Shown: positions 34,623 through 44,070 of the stretch, in pieces
Numbering within the stretch: the stretch's first letter is position 1
Layout of the letters: each line of letters opens with the position of its first letter
Assembly: GCA_934718785.1 (NCBI GenBank)
Contig: CAKVAF010000002.1
Span: forward strand, 51,521 to 115,520
DNA: 64,000 bases
Source of the DNA: an uncultured Campylobacter sp.
Lineage (GTDB): Bacteria > Campylobacterota > Campylobacteria > Campylobacterales > Campylobacteraceae
Direction: 5' to 3'
The notes under the pieces: generated by a model
Seen by the model: the letters and a program-made list of their open reading frames with translations, nothing else
Told to the model about the DNA's origin: nothing
Database searches by the model: none
Made by a program: the position numbers and the translations under genes

Positions 34623-36705
34623 TATCCTTAAAAAGCCTTAAAGCAAGCCTTGTAGCGCGGCTTTCATCTCTATCTTTTTTAAGGGTTTTAAAAATCCTTG
34701 TAACATATTCTTCAAGCTTTTCTTGGCTGTTTATGCCCTTTTCGCCCTTTTTAAGAAGCCTTTCATAGCTGCCATCTTTTTGCAAAATATAAGAAAGCTC
34801 GGTATCACTTAGCTGCAAATGCAAAATTTGAGCTAACTTTGCCTTTAAATTCTCATCAAAAATAGGCGTCATCAGCTCTAAACGCCGCTCTAAATTCCTA
34901 GGCATCCAATCAGCACTTGAGATGAAATAATGAGGCGCGCTGTGCTTGAAATAAAAAATGCGCGCATGCTCTAAATACTTGCCTATGATTGATTTTACCT
35001 GTATATTTTGACTATAAGGCTCACCAACTCTTAAGCAGCAAATGCCGCGGATGATGAGCTGCACGCTCACACCTGCTTTGCTCGCTTCATAAAGTGCGTT
35101 GATAACATCACTATCAACAAGCGAGTTCATCTTTGCAATAATCGCGCCCTCACTGCCCTTACTCGTCTCCACAGCTATCATTTCCAAAACGCGCTCTTTG
35201 ATTTGATTAGGCGACATTGAAAGCGTTTTTAAACGGCGATTTTTATTAAAGCCACTTAAAATGTGAAAAAAGCTCGTCGTATCCTCAGCAAAATCGCTAC
35301 GGCTTGTAAAATAGCTCACATCCGTGTAAATTCTAGCCGTATTTGCATTGTAATTACCTGTGCCAAGGTGCATATAAAACTTAAGCTCATCGCCTTTCTT
35401 TCTTATAACTTGGCAAAGCTTGGCATGCACCTTAAAGCCTGAAATGCCATAAATCACATGCGCACCTGCTTCTTCAAGTGCCTTTGCCCAGTGCAAGTTA
35501 TTTTCTTCATCAAAGCGCGCCTTAAGCTCGACCATTACCGTTACTTGCTTGCCATCATTTGCCGCGTCAATTAAGGCTTGGACTATATTTGAGTTTTTCT
35601 CCACCCTATAAAGCGTCATTCGAATGCTGATAACTTGAGGATCTGAGCTTGCTTCTTTAATGAATTTATACACAGGATCAAAGCTTTCATAAGGATGAAA
35701 AAGCAAAATATCCTCTTTTTCAATGCATTCAAAAACGCTTAAATTTTCATTAAACGGCGGCAAAGTCTTAGGCGTGTAAGCAGGGCTTAAAAGATTTGCA
35801 AAGGCTTTATTTCCCACTATTTCCCAAAGGCGTGGCAAATTTAAAAGCGTGTCATATTCATACACATCTTTGTGAAAAATTTTCATATGTGTGTTTAAAA
35901 AATCCACGATTTGAGAGTCCGCGCCCTTTTGAATTTGAAGACGGACAAAAGCACCTTTTCTACGCAGTTTCAAGCCTTGCTCTAAAATGAGCATGAAATC
36001 ATCGGCTTCTTCTTCTTCTATATTGATATCTGCATTTCTAGTAACTCTAAATGCCGCGCTTGTAAGAAGCTTATAGCCCGGGAAAATCTCTTCAACATGA
36101 CGGTGCACGATGCTTTCAATCGGCACATAGACATTATTTTCCACTTCATAAAAGCGGGGCAAAACGCGCGGAATTCTTATCATTGCAAATTTAACCAAAT
36201 CTTCGTGATTTAAATCACAAAGCTTTACTGCAAGTGAAAAAGAAAGATTGTTTAAATGCGGAAAAGGATGCGTAGAATCAACAGCTATAGGCACGATTAC
36301 AGGAAAAATATGCGAGAAAAAATAATCATCGCATTTTTTTTGCAAAGCCTTATCGAGCTTTTCATAAGGCGTGATGAAAAGATTATTTTTAGCAAGCCCG
36401 CTGATAACCTCATCAAAATAACGCTCCAAATCAGCCTTTTCTCTGTGCAAATACTTGCGAATTTCTTTAAGTTGCATGAGTGGCGTCATCTCATCTGCGC
36501 CGCTGATACTCACGCCTGCATTAAAAAGCTGCTTGAGCCCTGCTACTCTAATCATATAAAACTCATCTAAGTTCGTGCAGTAAATAGCGATAAATTTAAG
36601 CTTTTCAAGCAAAGGAAGATCTTTTTCGCATTGATTTAAGACACGGCTATTAAAAGCAAGCCAGCTAAGCTCTCTATTTAGATACATTTTGGGACTTTTT
36701 TGCAT
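34618..36705 (-). CDS. ppk: Polyphosphate kinase 1
   Basis: 695 residues, full-length PPK1. It polymerises the gamma-phosphate of ATP to polyphosphate. Domains in order: N-terminal ([16 protein letters not shown]), head, and two phospholipase-D-like C domains. The autophosphorylated His is in [21 protein letters not shown] and RIYFKHS-type segments follow, and [15 protein letters not shown] motif is seen as [15 protein letters not shown]. In Campylobacter polyphosphate supports stress survival and colonisation. It is a single-gene unit with an interspersed repeat on each side. Confidence 0.94.
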   Translation of the reverse strand: MQKSPKMYLNRELSWLAFNSRVLNQCEKDLPLLEKLKFIAIYCTNLDEFYMIRVAGLKQLFNAGVSISGADEMTPLMQLKEIRKYLHREKADLERYFDEVISGLAKNNLFITPYEKLDKALQKKCDDYFFSHIFPVIVPIAVDSTHPFPHLNNLSFSLAVKLCDLNHEDLVKFAMIRIPRVLPRFYEVENNVYVPIESIVHRHVEEIFPGYKLLTSAAFRVTRNADINIEEEEADDFMLILEQGLKLRRKGAFVRLQIQKGADSQIVDFLNTHMKIFHKDVYEYDTLLNLPRLWEIVGNKAFANLLSPAYTPKTLPPFNENLSVFECIEKEDILLFHPYESFDPVYKFIKEASSDPQVISIRMTLYRVEKNSNIVQALIDAANDGKQVTVMVELKARFDEENNLHWAKALEEAGAHVIYGISGFKVHAKLCQVIRKKGDELKFYMHLGTGNYNANTARIYTDVSYFTSRSDFAEDTTSFFHILSGFNKNRRLKTLSMSPNQIKERVLEMIAVETSKGSEGAIIAKMNSLVDSDVINALYEASKAGVSVQLIIRGICCLRVGEPYSQNIQVKSIIGKYLEHARIFYFKHSAPHYFISSADWMPRNLERRLELMTPIFDENLKAKLAQILHLQLSDTELSYILQKDGSYERLLKKGEKGINSQEKLEEYVTRIFKTLKKDRDESRATRLALRLFKDN

Positions 36706-36749
36706 TGAAAATCCTTTTTTTGAACTTGGAATTTAATTTAGGGCAATTA

Positions 36750-36785
36750 TAAAACAGTACCGCGTTTTTTGCGCCGCTGCTTCGT
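36750..36785. repeat. Double copy of the GC-rich word in opposite orientations
   Basis: AAAACAGTACCGCG is followed by GCGCCGCTGCTTCG in the gap between rnhB and ppk, giving two half-copies facing each other. Confidence 0.4.
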
Positions 36786-36871
36786 AATTTTATCAACAAA
36801 TTCAAACCAGTTAAATTTCTTTTGATATTTTACACCAAAATCACAAATTTTCACAATCTTTTGTTAAATTT

Positions 36872-37459
36872 TTAACTTTCATCAAAAAGGCTTTTTTCTT
36901 GCTCTAAAGCCTTGATTTTAAAGCTTTTGCGGTGAATTTTGCAAAGATTAAATTTCAAAATAGCGTCTAAATGCTCTTTGCTAAGATAGCCTTTGTGCTT
37001 TTCAAAGCCGTATTGAGCATACTTTGTGGCAAAATAAAGCATTTCTTCATCCTTGCTTGCCTTAGCTAAAATGCTTGCCGCACTCACTTGAGCGATTTTA
37101 GAGTCAGCTTTAATGAGTGTTTTAATGTTTTTTTGAGCGTAATTTGTATTGCCATCAAAGATAAACGCGCTTTGTTTAAAATGAAGCTCTATGATTTGCA
37201 AAGCTTTTTTAAAGCAAAAGCTCAGCCCCATTTCATCAATCATCTCATTTGAAAAAGCAAGGATTAAAAACGCGCTTTGTTTTTTAAGCTCAAATGCCAG
37301 CTCAAAACGCCTTTTTTCACTCAGTTTTTTAGAATCCTTAAGCTTTTTTATCAGCTCATCACTTGTCGTTTCATTAAATTTACACGCTGCGACAAACAAG
37401 CTTCCAGCAAGTGTGCCACGCCCTGCCTCATCAATGCCAACGAGATTTAAATCTTGCAT
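36872..37459 (-). CDS. rnhB: Ribonuclease HII
   Basis: 195 residues. RNase HII cuts the 5' side of ribonucleotides in DNA and RNA-DNA hybrids. The catalytic Asp-Glu is in LVGIDEAGRGTLAGSL at the N-terminus, a further Asp lies in LIKADSKIAQVSAASILAKASKDE, and YAQYGFEKHKGYLSKEHL is the usual C-terminal segment. It is divergent from the following gene. Confidence 0.94.
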   Translation of the reverse strand: MQDLNLVGIDEAGRGTLAGSLFVAACKFNETTSDELIKKLKDSKKLSEKRRFELAFELKKQSAFLILAFSNEMIDEMGLSFCFKKALQIIELHFKQSAFIFDGNTNYAQKNIKTLIKADSKIAQVSAASILAKASKDEEMLYFATKYAQYGFEKHKGYLSKEHLDAILKFNLCKIHRKSFKIKALEQEKSLFDES

Positions 37460-37565
37460 ATTTGCCTTTGTTTTTGAAATTTACAAAAGACTTAAATTCT
37501 AGCACAAACAGAGCAAATTTCAAGGCAAAAACTTAAAATTAAGCTCTAAATTTACAAAAAAAGAC

Positions 37566-37571
37566 TATAAT
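37566..37571 (+). promoter_or_regulatory. Probable -10 box for the 37593 gene and rsmD
   Basis: TATAAT in the context GACTATAATTTAG, 22 bases upstream of the ATG, with AT-rich DNA before it. Confidence 0.55.
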
Positions 37572-37592
37572 TTAGTTTTTTAAGGACAAAAT

Positions 37593-37982
37593 ATGAAAAT
37601 AGCCCTAGAATGCAAGGATATTATCTTAGAGCAGGCTTTAAGGCTTTTTTTGCGCGAGCATTTGGTGCTGAAAAAAGACTGCGATTTTTTAGTATGCGAT
37701 GATAAATCAAGCCTTTTAAAGCCCCAATTTATCATCAACAAAAACTCCGCTCAGCTGAGTGTGCCTTTTTCAAAAGATGAATTGATGAGTGCTTTAAGCG
37801 AATTTGACGCCACTCTTAAAGCCTTTGCGCAAAAGCTTGTAGATGATGAAAAAAAGCGTATGGAGCAAGAAGTATCAGGCATTGTAAGCGAGTTTGTGCG
37901 CATTTATCAAAGCAATATTCAAAAAATAGCCCTTGAGCTTGAAAGGACTTTAAAAAAGGCTATTGATGAAACAAGAAGCTAA
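37593..37982 (+). CDS. Hypothetical coiled-coil protein upstream of rsmD
   Basis: 129 residues. The first half is an alpha/beta segment (ALECKDIILEQALRLFLREHLVLKKDCDFLVCDD) and the second half a long charged helix (KAFAQKLVDDEKKRMEQEVSGIVSEF, KIALELERTLKKAID) likely to be a coiled coil. ATG follows TTTTTAAGGACAAAAT. It overlaps rsmD by 17 bp. No known domain; the coupling suggests a conserved pair. Confidence 0.7.
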   Translation: MKIALECKDIILEQALRLFLREHLVLKKDCDFLVCDDKSSLLKPQFIINKNSAQLSVPFSKDELMSALSEFDATLKAFAQKLVDDEKKRMEQEVSGIVSEFVRIYQSNIQKIALELERTLKKAIDETRS

Positions 37983-38550
37983 AAAAGAGCTTTATACTCA
38001 AATAGCAAGTGGTAAGTTTAAAGGCAAAAAGCTGCTTTTACCAAGTCTAGCAAGCACTAGAGCCACAAAAAGCATAGTCAAAGAATGTGTTTTTAATGTC
38101 TTAAGACAGCGTCTTGAAATGTGCGTTTTTATAGAAGCCTTTGCAGGCAGTGCTTTGATGGCACTTGAAGCTTTGAGTAATGGCGCTTACAAGGCTTTTG
38201 GCATTGAAAAAAATCCCCAAGCCTTTGAAGTGGCTTTAAAAAATGCCAAAGACTTTAAAAATATCGAGCTTTTAAAGGGCGATATTTTCGAGCTTTTGCC
38301 TAGGCTTGTTTTAAAATTAACGCAGTCTATATGGCTTTATTTTGACCCACCCTTTGAAATAAGACAAGGCTTTGAAGATATTTATGAAAGGCTTTTAAAG
38401 CTGATAAAAAGCTTGAAGCAAAATCTTATCCAAGGCTTTATTATAGAGCATCAAAGCCAGTTTCAAAGCCCTGAGAAAATAGGTGATTTTCAAAGATTTA
38501 AGCTTAAAAAATTTGGTCAAACGAGTCTTAGTTTTTATGAAAGGGCTTAA
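37966..38550 (+). CDS. rsmD: 16S rRNA (guanine966-N2)-methyltransferase RsmD
   Basis: 194 residues from ATG 37966. It matches RsmD: GKFKGKKLLLPSLASTRATKSIVKECVFNVL near the N-terminus, the SAM site FIEAFAGSALMALEALSNGA, GIEKNPQA and the catalytic DPPF in LYFDPPFEIRQG. It methylates G966 of 16S rRNA in the 30S particle. It lies within a two-gene operon. Confidence 0.88.
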   Translation: MKQEAKKELYTQIASGKFKGKKLLLPSLASTRATKSIVKECVFNVLRQRLEMCVFIEAFAGSALMALEALSNGAYKAFGIEKNPQAFEVALKNAKDFKNIELLKGDIFELLPRLVLKLTQSIWLYFDPPFEIRQGFEDIYERLLKLIKSLKQNLIQGFIIEHQSQFQSPEKIGDFQRFKLKKFGQTSLSFYERA

Positions 38551-38631
38551 AAAACTTCAAATTTCTTTTAAATTTAGCTTTAAAATTCTAAAATAACGCT
38601 TTTAATTAAAATTCACACAAAGGACACGCAA

Positions 38632-39615
38632 ATGAAAGCATTAGCACTTTTTAGCGGTGGGCTTGATAGTATGCTAGCAATGAAGCTTATTACGAGCCAG
38701 GGCATTGAAGTGAAGGCTTTAAATATCAATATAGGCTTTGGCAGCAGAAGTGATAAAAGTGCTGAGATGAAGCGGCGCGCAAGCCTTGTGGGAGCTAGCT
38801 TTGAGATGATCGATGTGCGTAATGAATACTTGCAAAAGGTACTTTTTAACCCGCAATTTGGCTATGGCAAGCACTTTAACCCCTGTATTGATTGTCATGC
38901 TTTTATGTTTAAGACCGCACTTTCCATGCTTGAAAGCGAAAAAGCAGATTTCATCATCACAGGCGAAGTGCTGGGGCAACGTCCTATGAGTCAAAGAAGT
39001 GATGCGATGGCTAAGGTCAAGCGCTTGGCAGATGATGAAGAGGACTTAATCTTGCGCCCGATGTGTGCGAAAAACTTACCCCAAACAAAGCCTGAGCGCA
39101 TTGGCTGGGTCGATAGAAGCTTGCTTGAGGGCATAAGCGGCAGGAGCCGAAAAAGGCAATTTGAGCTGGCGGCTCAATTTGGCTTAGAAGACTTTGAAAG
39201 CCCGGGTGGTGGGTGCTTGCTGACCTTGCAAAGCTTTGCAAGTAAAATCAAGGATTTTAAAGAATTTGATAACAATATGCAAGTTAATGACGCACAACTT
39301 CTAAAATATGGGCGCCATTTAAGGCTGCCTATGGGCGCAAAGATGATTATAGGGCGCAATGAGCTTGAAAATCAGCTTTTAATGGGACTTAAAACGGATA
39401 AATATGAAGTTATCGAGCTTGGGGACTTAATCGGGGCGTATTCGCTGGTGGATAAAAATATCAGCGAAAAGGACTTAAATCTTGCCTGTAAAATCGCTCT
39501 AACTTATGCAAAAACCGAGCCTAAAAAAGACTATGAACTTAAATTTAAAGATAAAACTTATAGCGCAAGGGCTTTTGAAAATAAAGAAGATTTGAGCGCA
39601 TTTTTAATTAATTGA
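38632..39615 (+). CDS. PP-loop ATPase, probable tRNA-thiolation-like protein
   Basis: 327 residues. ALFSGGLDSMLAMKL (about 5-19) is the PP-loop that adenylates tRNA or related substrates, HFNPCIDCHAFMF holds a CxxC and IITGEVLGQRPMSQR follows, as in MnmA/ThiI-like proteins. The C-terminal third (LKYGRHLRLPMGAKMIIGRNELENQLL) resembles the NFACT-R/DUF814 RNA-binding segment. The exact modification is not established for this family. It is a single-gene unit with ATG after AAAGGACACGCAA. Confidence 0.75.
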   Translation: MKALALFSGGLDSMLAMKLITSQGIEVKALNINIGFGSRSDKSAEMKRRASLVGASFEMIDVRNEYLQKVLFNPQFGYGKHFNPCIDCHAFMFKTALSMLESEKADFIITGEVLGQRPMSQRSDAMAKVKRLADDEEDLILRPMCAKNLPQTKPERIGWVDRSLLEGISGRSRKRQFELAAQFGLEDFESPGGGCLLTLQSFASKIKDFKEFDNNMQVNDAQLLKYGRHLRLPMGAKMIIGRNELENQLLMGLKTDKYEVIELGDLIGAYSLVDKNISEKDLNLACKIALTYAKTEPKKDYELKFKDKTYSARAFENKEDLSAFLIN

Positions 39616-39684
39616 GTTTTGTAATGAATTCAAATTTATCATTTTGCGTTAAAATTCAATCAATTTAAACAAAGGCTTTAAATC

Positions 39685-40464
39685 ATGGAGCAAATCATCT
39701 ATATTTTAATGGGCGTTATCGCAGGCATTACTTCAGGGCTTTTTGGTATCGGTGGAGGTATGGTCATCGTTCCACTTGCCCTTACTTTAGGGCTTAGCTC
39801 GCACCATGCCATATCACTTTCTGTGGTGCAAATGATTTTTTCATCGATTTTTGGCTCTTTTATCAATTTTAAAAAAGGACTTTTAAATTTAAAAGACGGG
39901 CTTTTTGTAGGGCTTGGCGGGCTTATTGGGGCGAGTTTTAGCGGGCTTGTTTTAAAGCTTTTAAGCGATGTTGCTTTGACCGCACTTTTTCTTTGCTTAA
40001 GCATTATCTTTTTCTTAAAATACGCCTTTAATGTTAAAAATACCGTGCAGCAAAGCCATAGAAGCGAGCTTTCAAAGCGCCTTATCTTAGTGGCTGCGGG
40101 TATGCTTACAGGCGTATTTGCGATTTCTCTTGGCATTGGCGGGGGACTTTTAATTGCGCCGATTTTAGGCTATTTTTTAGGCTATGATAGTAAAAAGGTC
40201 GTGCCTTTGTCGCTTTTTTTCGTCGTTTTTGCAAGCATTTCAGGCGTGAGTTCATTCATTTTGCAAGGAGTGATTGATAATGAAGTGGTGATGAATGGTG
40301 TTTATGTCGGGCTTGACTCGATGTTTGGCGTTTTTATAGGCATTAAGATTATCGAAAATATGAAAGTGAGCTTTCACCGCAAAATCTTACTTAGTGTTTA
40401 TGCGCTTTCTATTTTAATGACGGCTTTTGGGCTTTTAAGAAAACTTGGTGTAATCAATCTTTAA
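39685..40464 (+). CDS. TauE/SafE family sulfite/organosulfur exporter
   Basis: 259 residues with about eight hydrophobic spans. The repeated family motif appears twice: GVIAGITSGLFGIGGGMVIVPLAL near the N-terminus and GMLTGVFAISLGIGGGLLIAPIL in the middle. Family members move sulfite, sulfonates or other anions across the inner membrane; the substrate cannot be told from sequence. It stands alone between the PP-loop gene and the ABC importer. Confidence 0.85.
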   Translation: MEQIIYILMGVIAGITSGLFGIGGGMVIVPLALTLGLSSHHAISLSVVQMIFSSIFGSFINFKKGLLNLKDGLFVGLGGLIGASFSGLVLKLLSDVALTALFLCLSIIFFLKYAFNVKNTVQQSHRSELSKRLILVAAGMLTGVFAISLGIGGGLLIAPILGYFLGYDSKKVVPLSLFFVVFASISGVSSFILQGVIDNEVVMNGVYVGLDSMFGVFIGIKIIENMKVSFHRKILLSVYALSILMTAFGLLRKLGVINL

Positions 40465-40659
40465 ATTTCAATACAATTTAAAAAATTTCAAAACCGCTGC
40501 CGTTCATTTTTATTTAATTTTAAAGCATTAAAACTGATTTAAATTTCAAATGCAAACGATTTTAAGCCCCCATGGGGCTTACATAAAAATTTTTTTCTCG
40601 TTATAATTTAAACTAAAATTCACTCAAAGACCTAAAAAGCTTTGTTTTAAGGAGAAAAA

Positions 40660-42198
40660 ATGTTTATGAATTTCATCAAATTTTTAGTTTGCTTGGCTTT
40701 AAGTATGAGCTTTTTGCACGCTGCTACGCCCAAAGATACGCTCATTGTCGCGGTTGAAAATGAGCCTGAGCGCATTAATCCTATATTTAGCGAAGATCAC
40801 GACGCAGCCATAGGACAAGTTTTCTCAGGACTCACGCGCTTTGATGAAAATATGCGCTTAGCGCCTGATTTAGCGACTTCTTGGCAAGTCAGCAAAGACG
40901 CTCTTACTTATACTTTCAAGCTTAGAAATGACGCATTTTGGCACGATGAAACTAAATTTAGCGCAAAAGATGTTAAATTCACACTTGATTTGCTAAAAAG
41001 TCCTAGTTTAAATGCGCCCACAAAGGTCAATTTTGAAGCTATAAAAAGCGTTGAAATTTTAAATGACAATGAGCTTAAAATCACGCTTTCAAAGCCTTAT
41101 CCTCCGCTTTTAGACGCACTTTCTTTAGGTATTTTACCCGCGCATTTGCTTGAAAATAAAGATATTAATACAGATGAGTTTAATCAAAATCCTATAGGAA
41201 CAGGTCCTTATAAGTTTAAAGCTTGGAAAAAAGGACAATACATGAGTTTTGAAGCAAATGAGCGCTTTTATCTTGGCAAAGTGCAAACCAAAAAGCTCAT
41301 TTTAAGGCATATTGCAGATGCAAATATCGCAAGCATTGAGCTTAAGGCAGGAAATATTGACGCTACACTTGTAAGCTTTGAGCTTGCAGATAGCTTTAAA
41401 AAGGATGCGCGTTTTACATTGCTTGTTGAAAAATCGGCTGATTATCGTGCTTTAATGTATAATTTGCAAAATCCCGTGCTTAAAGAGCGCGCCGTGCGCG
41501 AGGCACTAAATTACGCTGTGGATAGACAAAGCATTGTTAAAACTTTGCTTCACGGATTTGGAGAAGTGGCAAATGAGCCTTTGCAGCGAAACTGGGCGAG
41601 CTTTAAAGGCGCAAAAAAATTTGAATACAATCCACAAAAAGCCGCGCAAATCCTTAAAGACGCGGGCTGGGTCAAAAACAAAAACGGCATTTTAGAAAAA
41701 GATAAGCGCGAGCTTTCTTTTGAAATGTATGCGATGAGTAATGATGGCTTGCGCGTGGCGCTTGTGAATTTACTTAAAAGTGATTTTGCAAGGCTTGGCA
41801 TTAAAACAACTGCCATAGCAAAGCCAAGTGGAAGCTTTGATTATACAAAAATCGATAGTTTTTTAGTGGGCTGGGGAAGTCCGTATGATCCTGATTTTCA
41901 CACTTACCGCGTTTTTCACAGCACGCAAGATAATGAATGGGGCTGGAATTTTGGGCATTACAGCGATAAAACAGCCGATGAAGCCTTAGAAAAAGCACGC
42001 AACAGTCTTGATGAAAATATAAGAAAGGCTGAGTATGCGCGCTTTGCGCAGGCTTTAGAGAATAATCCAGCGTTTTTATTTTTGGTGTATTTAGACTATC
42101 CTTTGGTGTATGATAAAAATATCAAAGGCGTGAAGCCGCATATTTTAGGACATCACGGGGTAGGATTTACTTGGAATTTGTTTGAGTGGCAAAAGTAA
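40660..42198 (+). CDS. nikZ: Nickel/peptide ABC importer, periplasmic binding protein
   Basis: 512 residues with a signal peptide (FIKFLVCLALSMSFLHAA). Family 5 solute-binding protein: TLIVAVENEPERINPIFSED, LAPDLATSWQVSKDALTYTFKLR and PIGTGPYKFKAWKKGQY. ATG follows AAGGAGAAAAA. With the two permeases and the fused ATPase downstream it makes a complete importer. The layout matches C. jejuni NikZYXWV (Cj1584c-Cj1580c, from memory), linked to nickel uptake for hydrogenase; a peptide substrate cannot be excluded. Confidence 0.75.
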   Translation: MFMNFIKFLVCLALSMSFLHAATPKDTLIVAVENEPERINPIFSEDHDAAIGQVFSGLTRFDENMRLAPDLATSWQVSKDALTYTFKLRNDAFWHDETKFSAKDVKFTLDLLKSPSLNAPTKVNFEAIKSVEILNDNELKITLSKPYPPLLDALSLGILPAHLLENKDINTDEFNQNPIGTGPYKFKAWKKGQYMSFEANERFYLGKVQTKKLILRHIADANIASIELKAGNIDATLVSFELADSFKKDARFTLLVEKSADYRALMYNLQNPVLKERAVREALNYAVDRQSIVKTLLHGFGEVANEPLQRNWASFKGAKKFEYNPQKAAQILKDAGWVKNKNGILEKDKRELSFEMYAMSNDGLRVALVNLLKSDFARLGIKTTAIAKPSGSFDYTKIDSFLVGWGSPYDPDFHTYRVFHSTQDNEWGWNFGHYSDKTADEALEKARNSLDENIRKAEYARFAQALENNPAFLFLVYLDYPLVYDKNIKGVKPHILGHHGVGFTWNLFEWQK

Positions 42199-42276
42199 AA
42201 GGCTAAAAAGGTGTGCGCTTTTGGCAATAAATAAATGGGAATTTAAAATTTGAATTAAAATTTTAAGCAAAATTTC

Positions 42277-42302
42277 AAAACTGCGGCGCAAATTTTGAAA
42301 TT
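42277..42302 (+). repeat. Copy of the GC-rich interspersed word
   Basis: AAAACTGCGGCGCAAATTTTGAAATT in the 140-base gap between the binding-protein and first permease genes. It differs by one base in its core from the copies read in frame at 44809 and 1969. Confidence 0.6.
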
Positions 42303-42338
42303 AAAGCACTCAAAAACAGGGGCTTAAAAAGAGATAAA

Positions 42339-43289
42339 ATGATAAAATTAATTATGACTCGGCTTCTTTGGGCTTTTATTTTAATAGCCATTTTCAGCTT
42401 TTTAGCCTTTGTTATGATTCATCACAGCAAAGGCAGCGTGGTCTTTGCCGCTGCGCCACAAAATGTAAGCCAAGCCGTAAAAAAAGAAATTGAAAGCAAT
42501 TTAAATTTAGACAAACCCTTGCTCGAGCAGTATTTTGCTTGGGTAAAAAAAGCTTTAAAGGGCGATTTTTCGCGCTCACTCATCAGTGGCGAAAGTGTTA
42601 ATGCGCTTTTAAAAGAGCATTTGCCAAACACTTTGTGGCTCACGCTTAGTGCTTTTATCTTGCTTTTTGTGCTTGCTCTTTTGCTGGGCGTTTTGAGTGC
42701 TATGTTTGCAAATAGTCTATTTGATAGGCTTTGCAATGCCATTTGTATGAGCTTTTTTGCCCTGCCAAGCTTTGCGACTTCTTTGGCGTTGATTTTATTT
42801 TTTAGCGTTTATTTGGGCATTTTGCCAAGCTCTGGCGCCTTTGACATAGGCTTTGAAGATGATTTTTTAAATAAATTTGCGCATTTAATTTTGCCTGTAT
42901 CGGCTTTGATACTTTCTCATTTGGCGGTATTTTTACGCTTTGTGCGCACAAGCTTAATGCAAAGTGCAAGTCAAATTTATATAGAAGCAGCTTTTGCAAG
43001 GGGTTTTAGTAAAAGGCGCATTTATTTTCATTTCGTGCTAAAAGACGCTCTAGCTCCTATTATCACATACTTTAGCGCAAGCTGTGTGGCTTTTATTATG
43101 AATGCTTATGTGATAGAAAGCGTTTTTGGCTATGCTGGCATTGGTAATTTAGTCATTCAAAGTGTGATTTTTAAGGACTATCCGCTCGTTTTAGCTGTGT
43201 TTGTTTTAAGCATTTTAGCTGCAGTTTTGATTAATCTCTTTGCTGAAGTGCTTTGTCAAATGCTCAATTCAAGGACAAGTTATGCTTAA
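42339..43289 (+). CDS. nikY: Nickel/peptide ABC importer, permease 1 (DppB type)
   Basis: 316 residues, six spans. Typical DppB/NikB features: a first span followed by a periplasmic part (LNLDKPLLEQYFAWVKKALKGDFSRSL), and the coupling-helix EAA region YIEAAFARGFSKRRIYFHFVLKDALAPI. It ends 8 bases past the start of the second permease. Confidence 0.85.
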   Translation: MIKLIMTRLLWAFILIAIFSFLAFVMIHHSKGSVVFAAAPQNVSQAVKKEIESNLNLDKPLLEQYFAWVKKALKGDFSRSLISGESVNALLKEHLPNTLWLTLSAFILLFVLALLLGVLSAMFANSLFDRLCNAICMSFFALPSFATSLALILFFSVYLGILPSSGAFDIGFEDDFLNKFAHLILPVSALILSHLAVFLRFVRTSLMQSASQIYIEAAFARGFSKRRIYFHFVLKDALAPIITYFSASCVAFIMNAYVIESVFGYAGIGNLVIQSVIFKDYPLVLAVFVLSILAAVLINLFAEVLCQMLNSRTSYA

Positions 43290-44070
43290 AAATTTGCTGA
43301 TTTTAAGTCCTTTTTTACTTTGTGCGCTCTTTACGATTTTTGTGCCTTTGATAAATAGCGAAAATGCCGATTTAACAGCACTCCATAGTGCTAGACTTGC
43401 TCCTAGTTTGCAGCATTTTTTTGGCACAGATTTTTTAGGTAGGGATTTATTTTTAAGACTTGCAAATGCACTTCGCACAAGTTTTTTAACGGGCTTTTTG
43501 GCTTCATTTTTAAGCCTAGTTTTAGCCATTTTTTATGTATTTTTAGCAAGGCTTACTTTTTATAATGCCTTTATAAGAGCACTTGATGCACTTTTAGCTC
43601 TGCCTGCTTTACTTGTGGTGATGTTTTGCCAGAGCTTTTTAGGGGGAAGTTTAAGCGTAATGATTGCTGTGATTGCACTCACTCACTGGTGTGTCATTGC
43701 TAAAAGCCTTGATAGCGAAGTTACACGTTTTAGCAAAAGTGATTTTTATCTTTGTGCTTTAGGGCTTGGAGCGAGCAAATTTAAGCTTTTGTGGCGCGAA
43801 GTGTTACCTGCAAGTGCGAATTTATTGCTTGTGCTTTTTATTTTAAATGTCGCACACGCTATCAGCAATGAAGCGACCTTAAGCTTTTTTAATTTAGGCG
43901 TGGGTGTGGGCGAAGCAAGCTTGGGCGTGCTTTTAAATGAAGCTTCACGCGCTCTTTTTATGGGGGATTGGTGGCTAATTCTTTTTCCTTTGCTTGCGCT
44001 TTTGATGATGATTTTACCGCTGCTTGCACTTGCAAATCTTTTACAAGATAGACTAGGGGTAAAACTTTGA
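43282..44070 (+). CDS. nikX: Nickel/peptide ABC importer, permease 2 (DppC type)
   Basis: 262 residues from ATG 43282; the longer upstream frame lies within the previous gene. DppC-type motifs: HFFGTDFLGRDLFLRLANALRTSF near the N-terminus and the coupling loop FYLCALGLGASKFKLLWREVLPASANLL. Six spans. It overlaps both neighbours by 4-8 bp. Confidence 0.85.
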   Translation: MLKNLLILSPFLLCALFTIFVPLINSENADLTALHSARLAPSLQHFFGTDFLGRDLFLRLANALRTSFLTGFLASFLSLVLAIFYVFLARLTFYNAFIRALDALLALPALLVVMFCQSFLGGSLSVMIAVIALTHWCVIAKSLDSEVTRFSKSDFYLCALGLGASKFKLLWREVLPASANLLLVLFILNVAHAISNEATLSFFNLGVGVGEASLGVLLNEASRALFMGDWWLILFPLLALLMMILPLLALANLLQDRLGVKL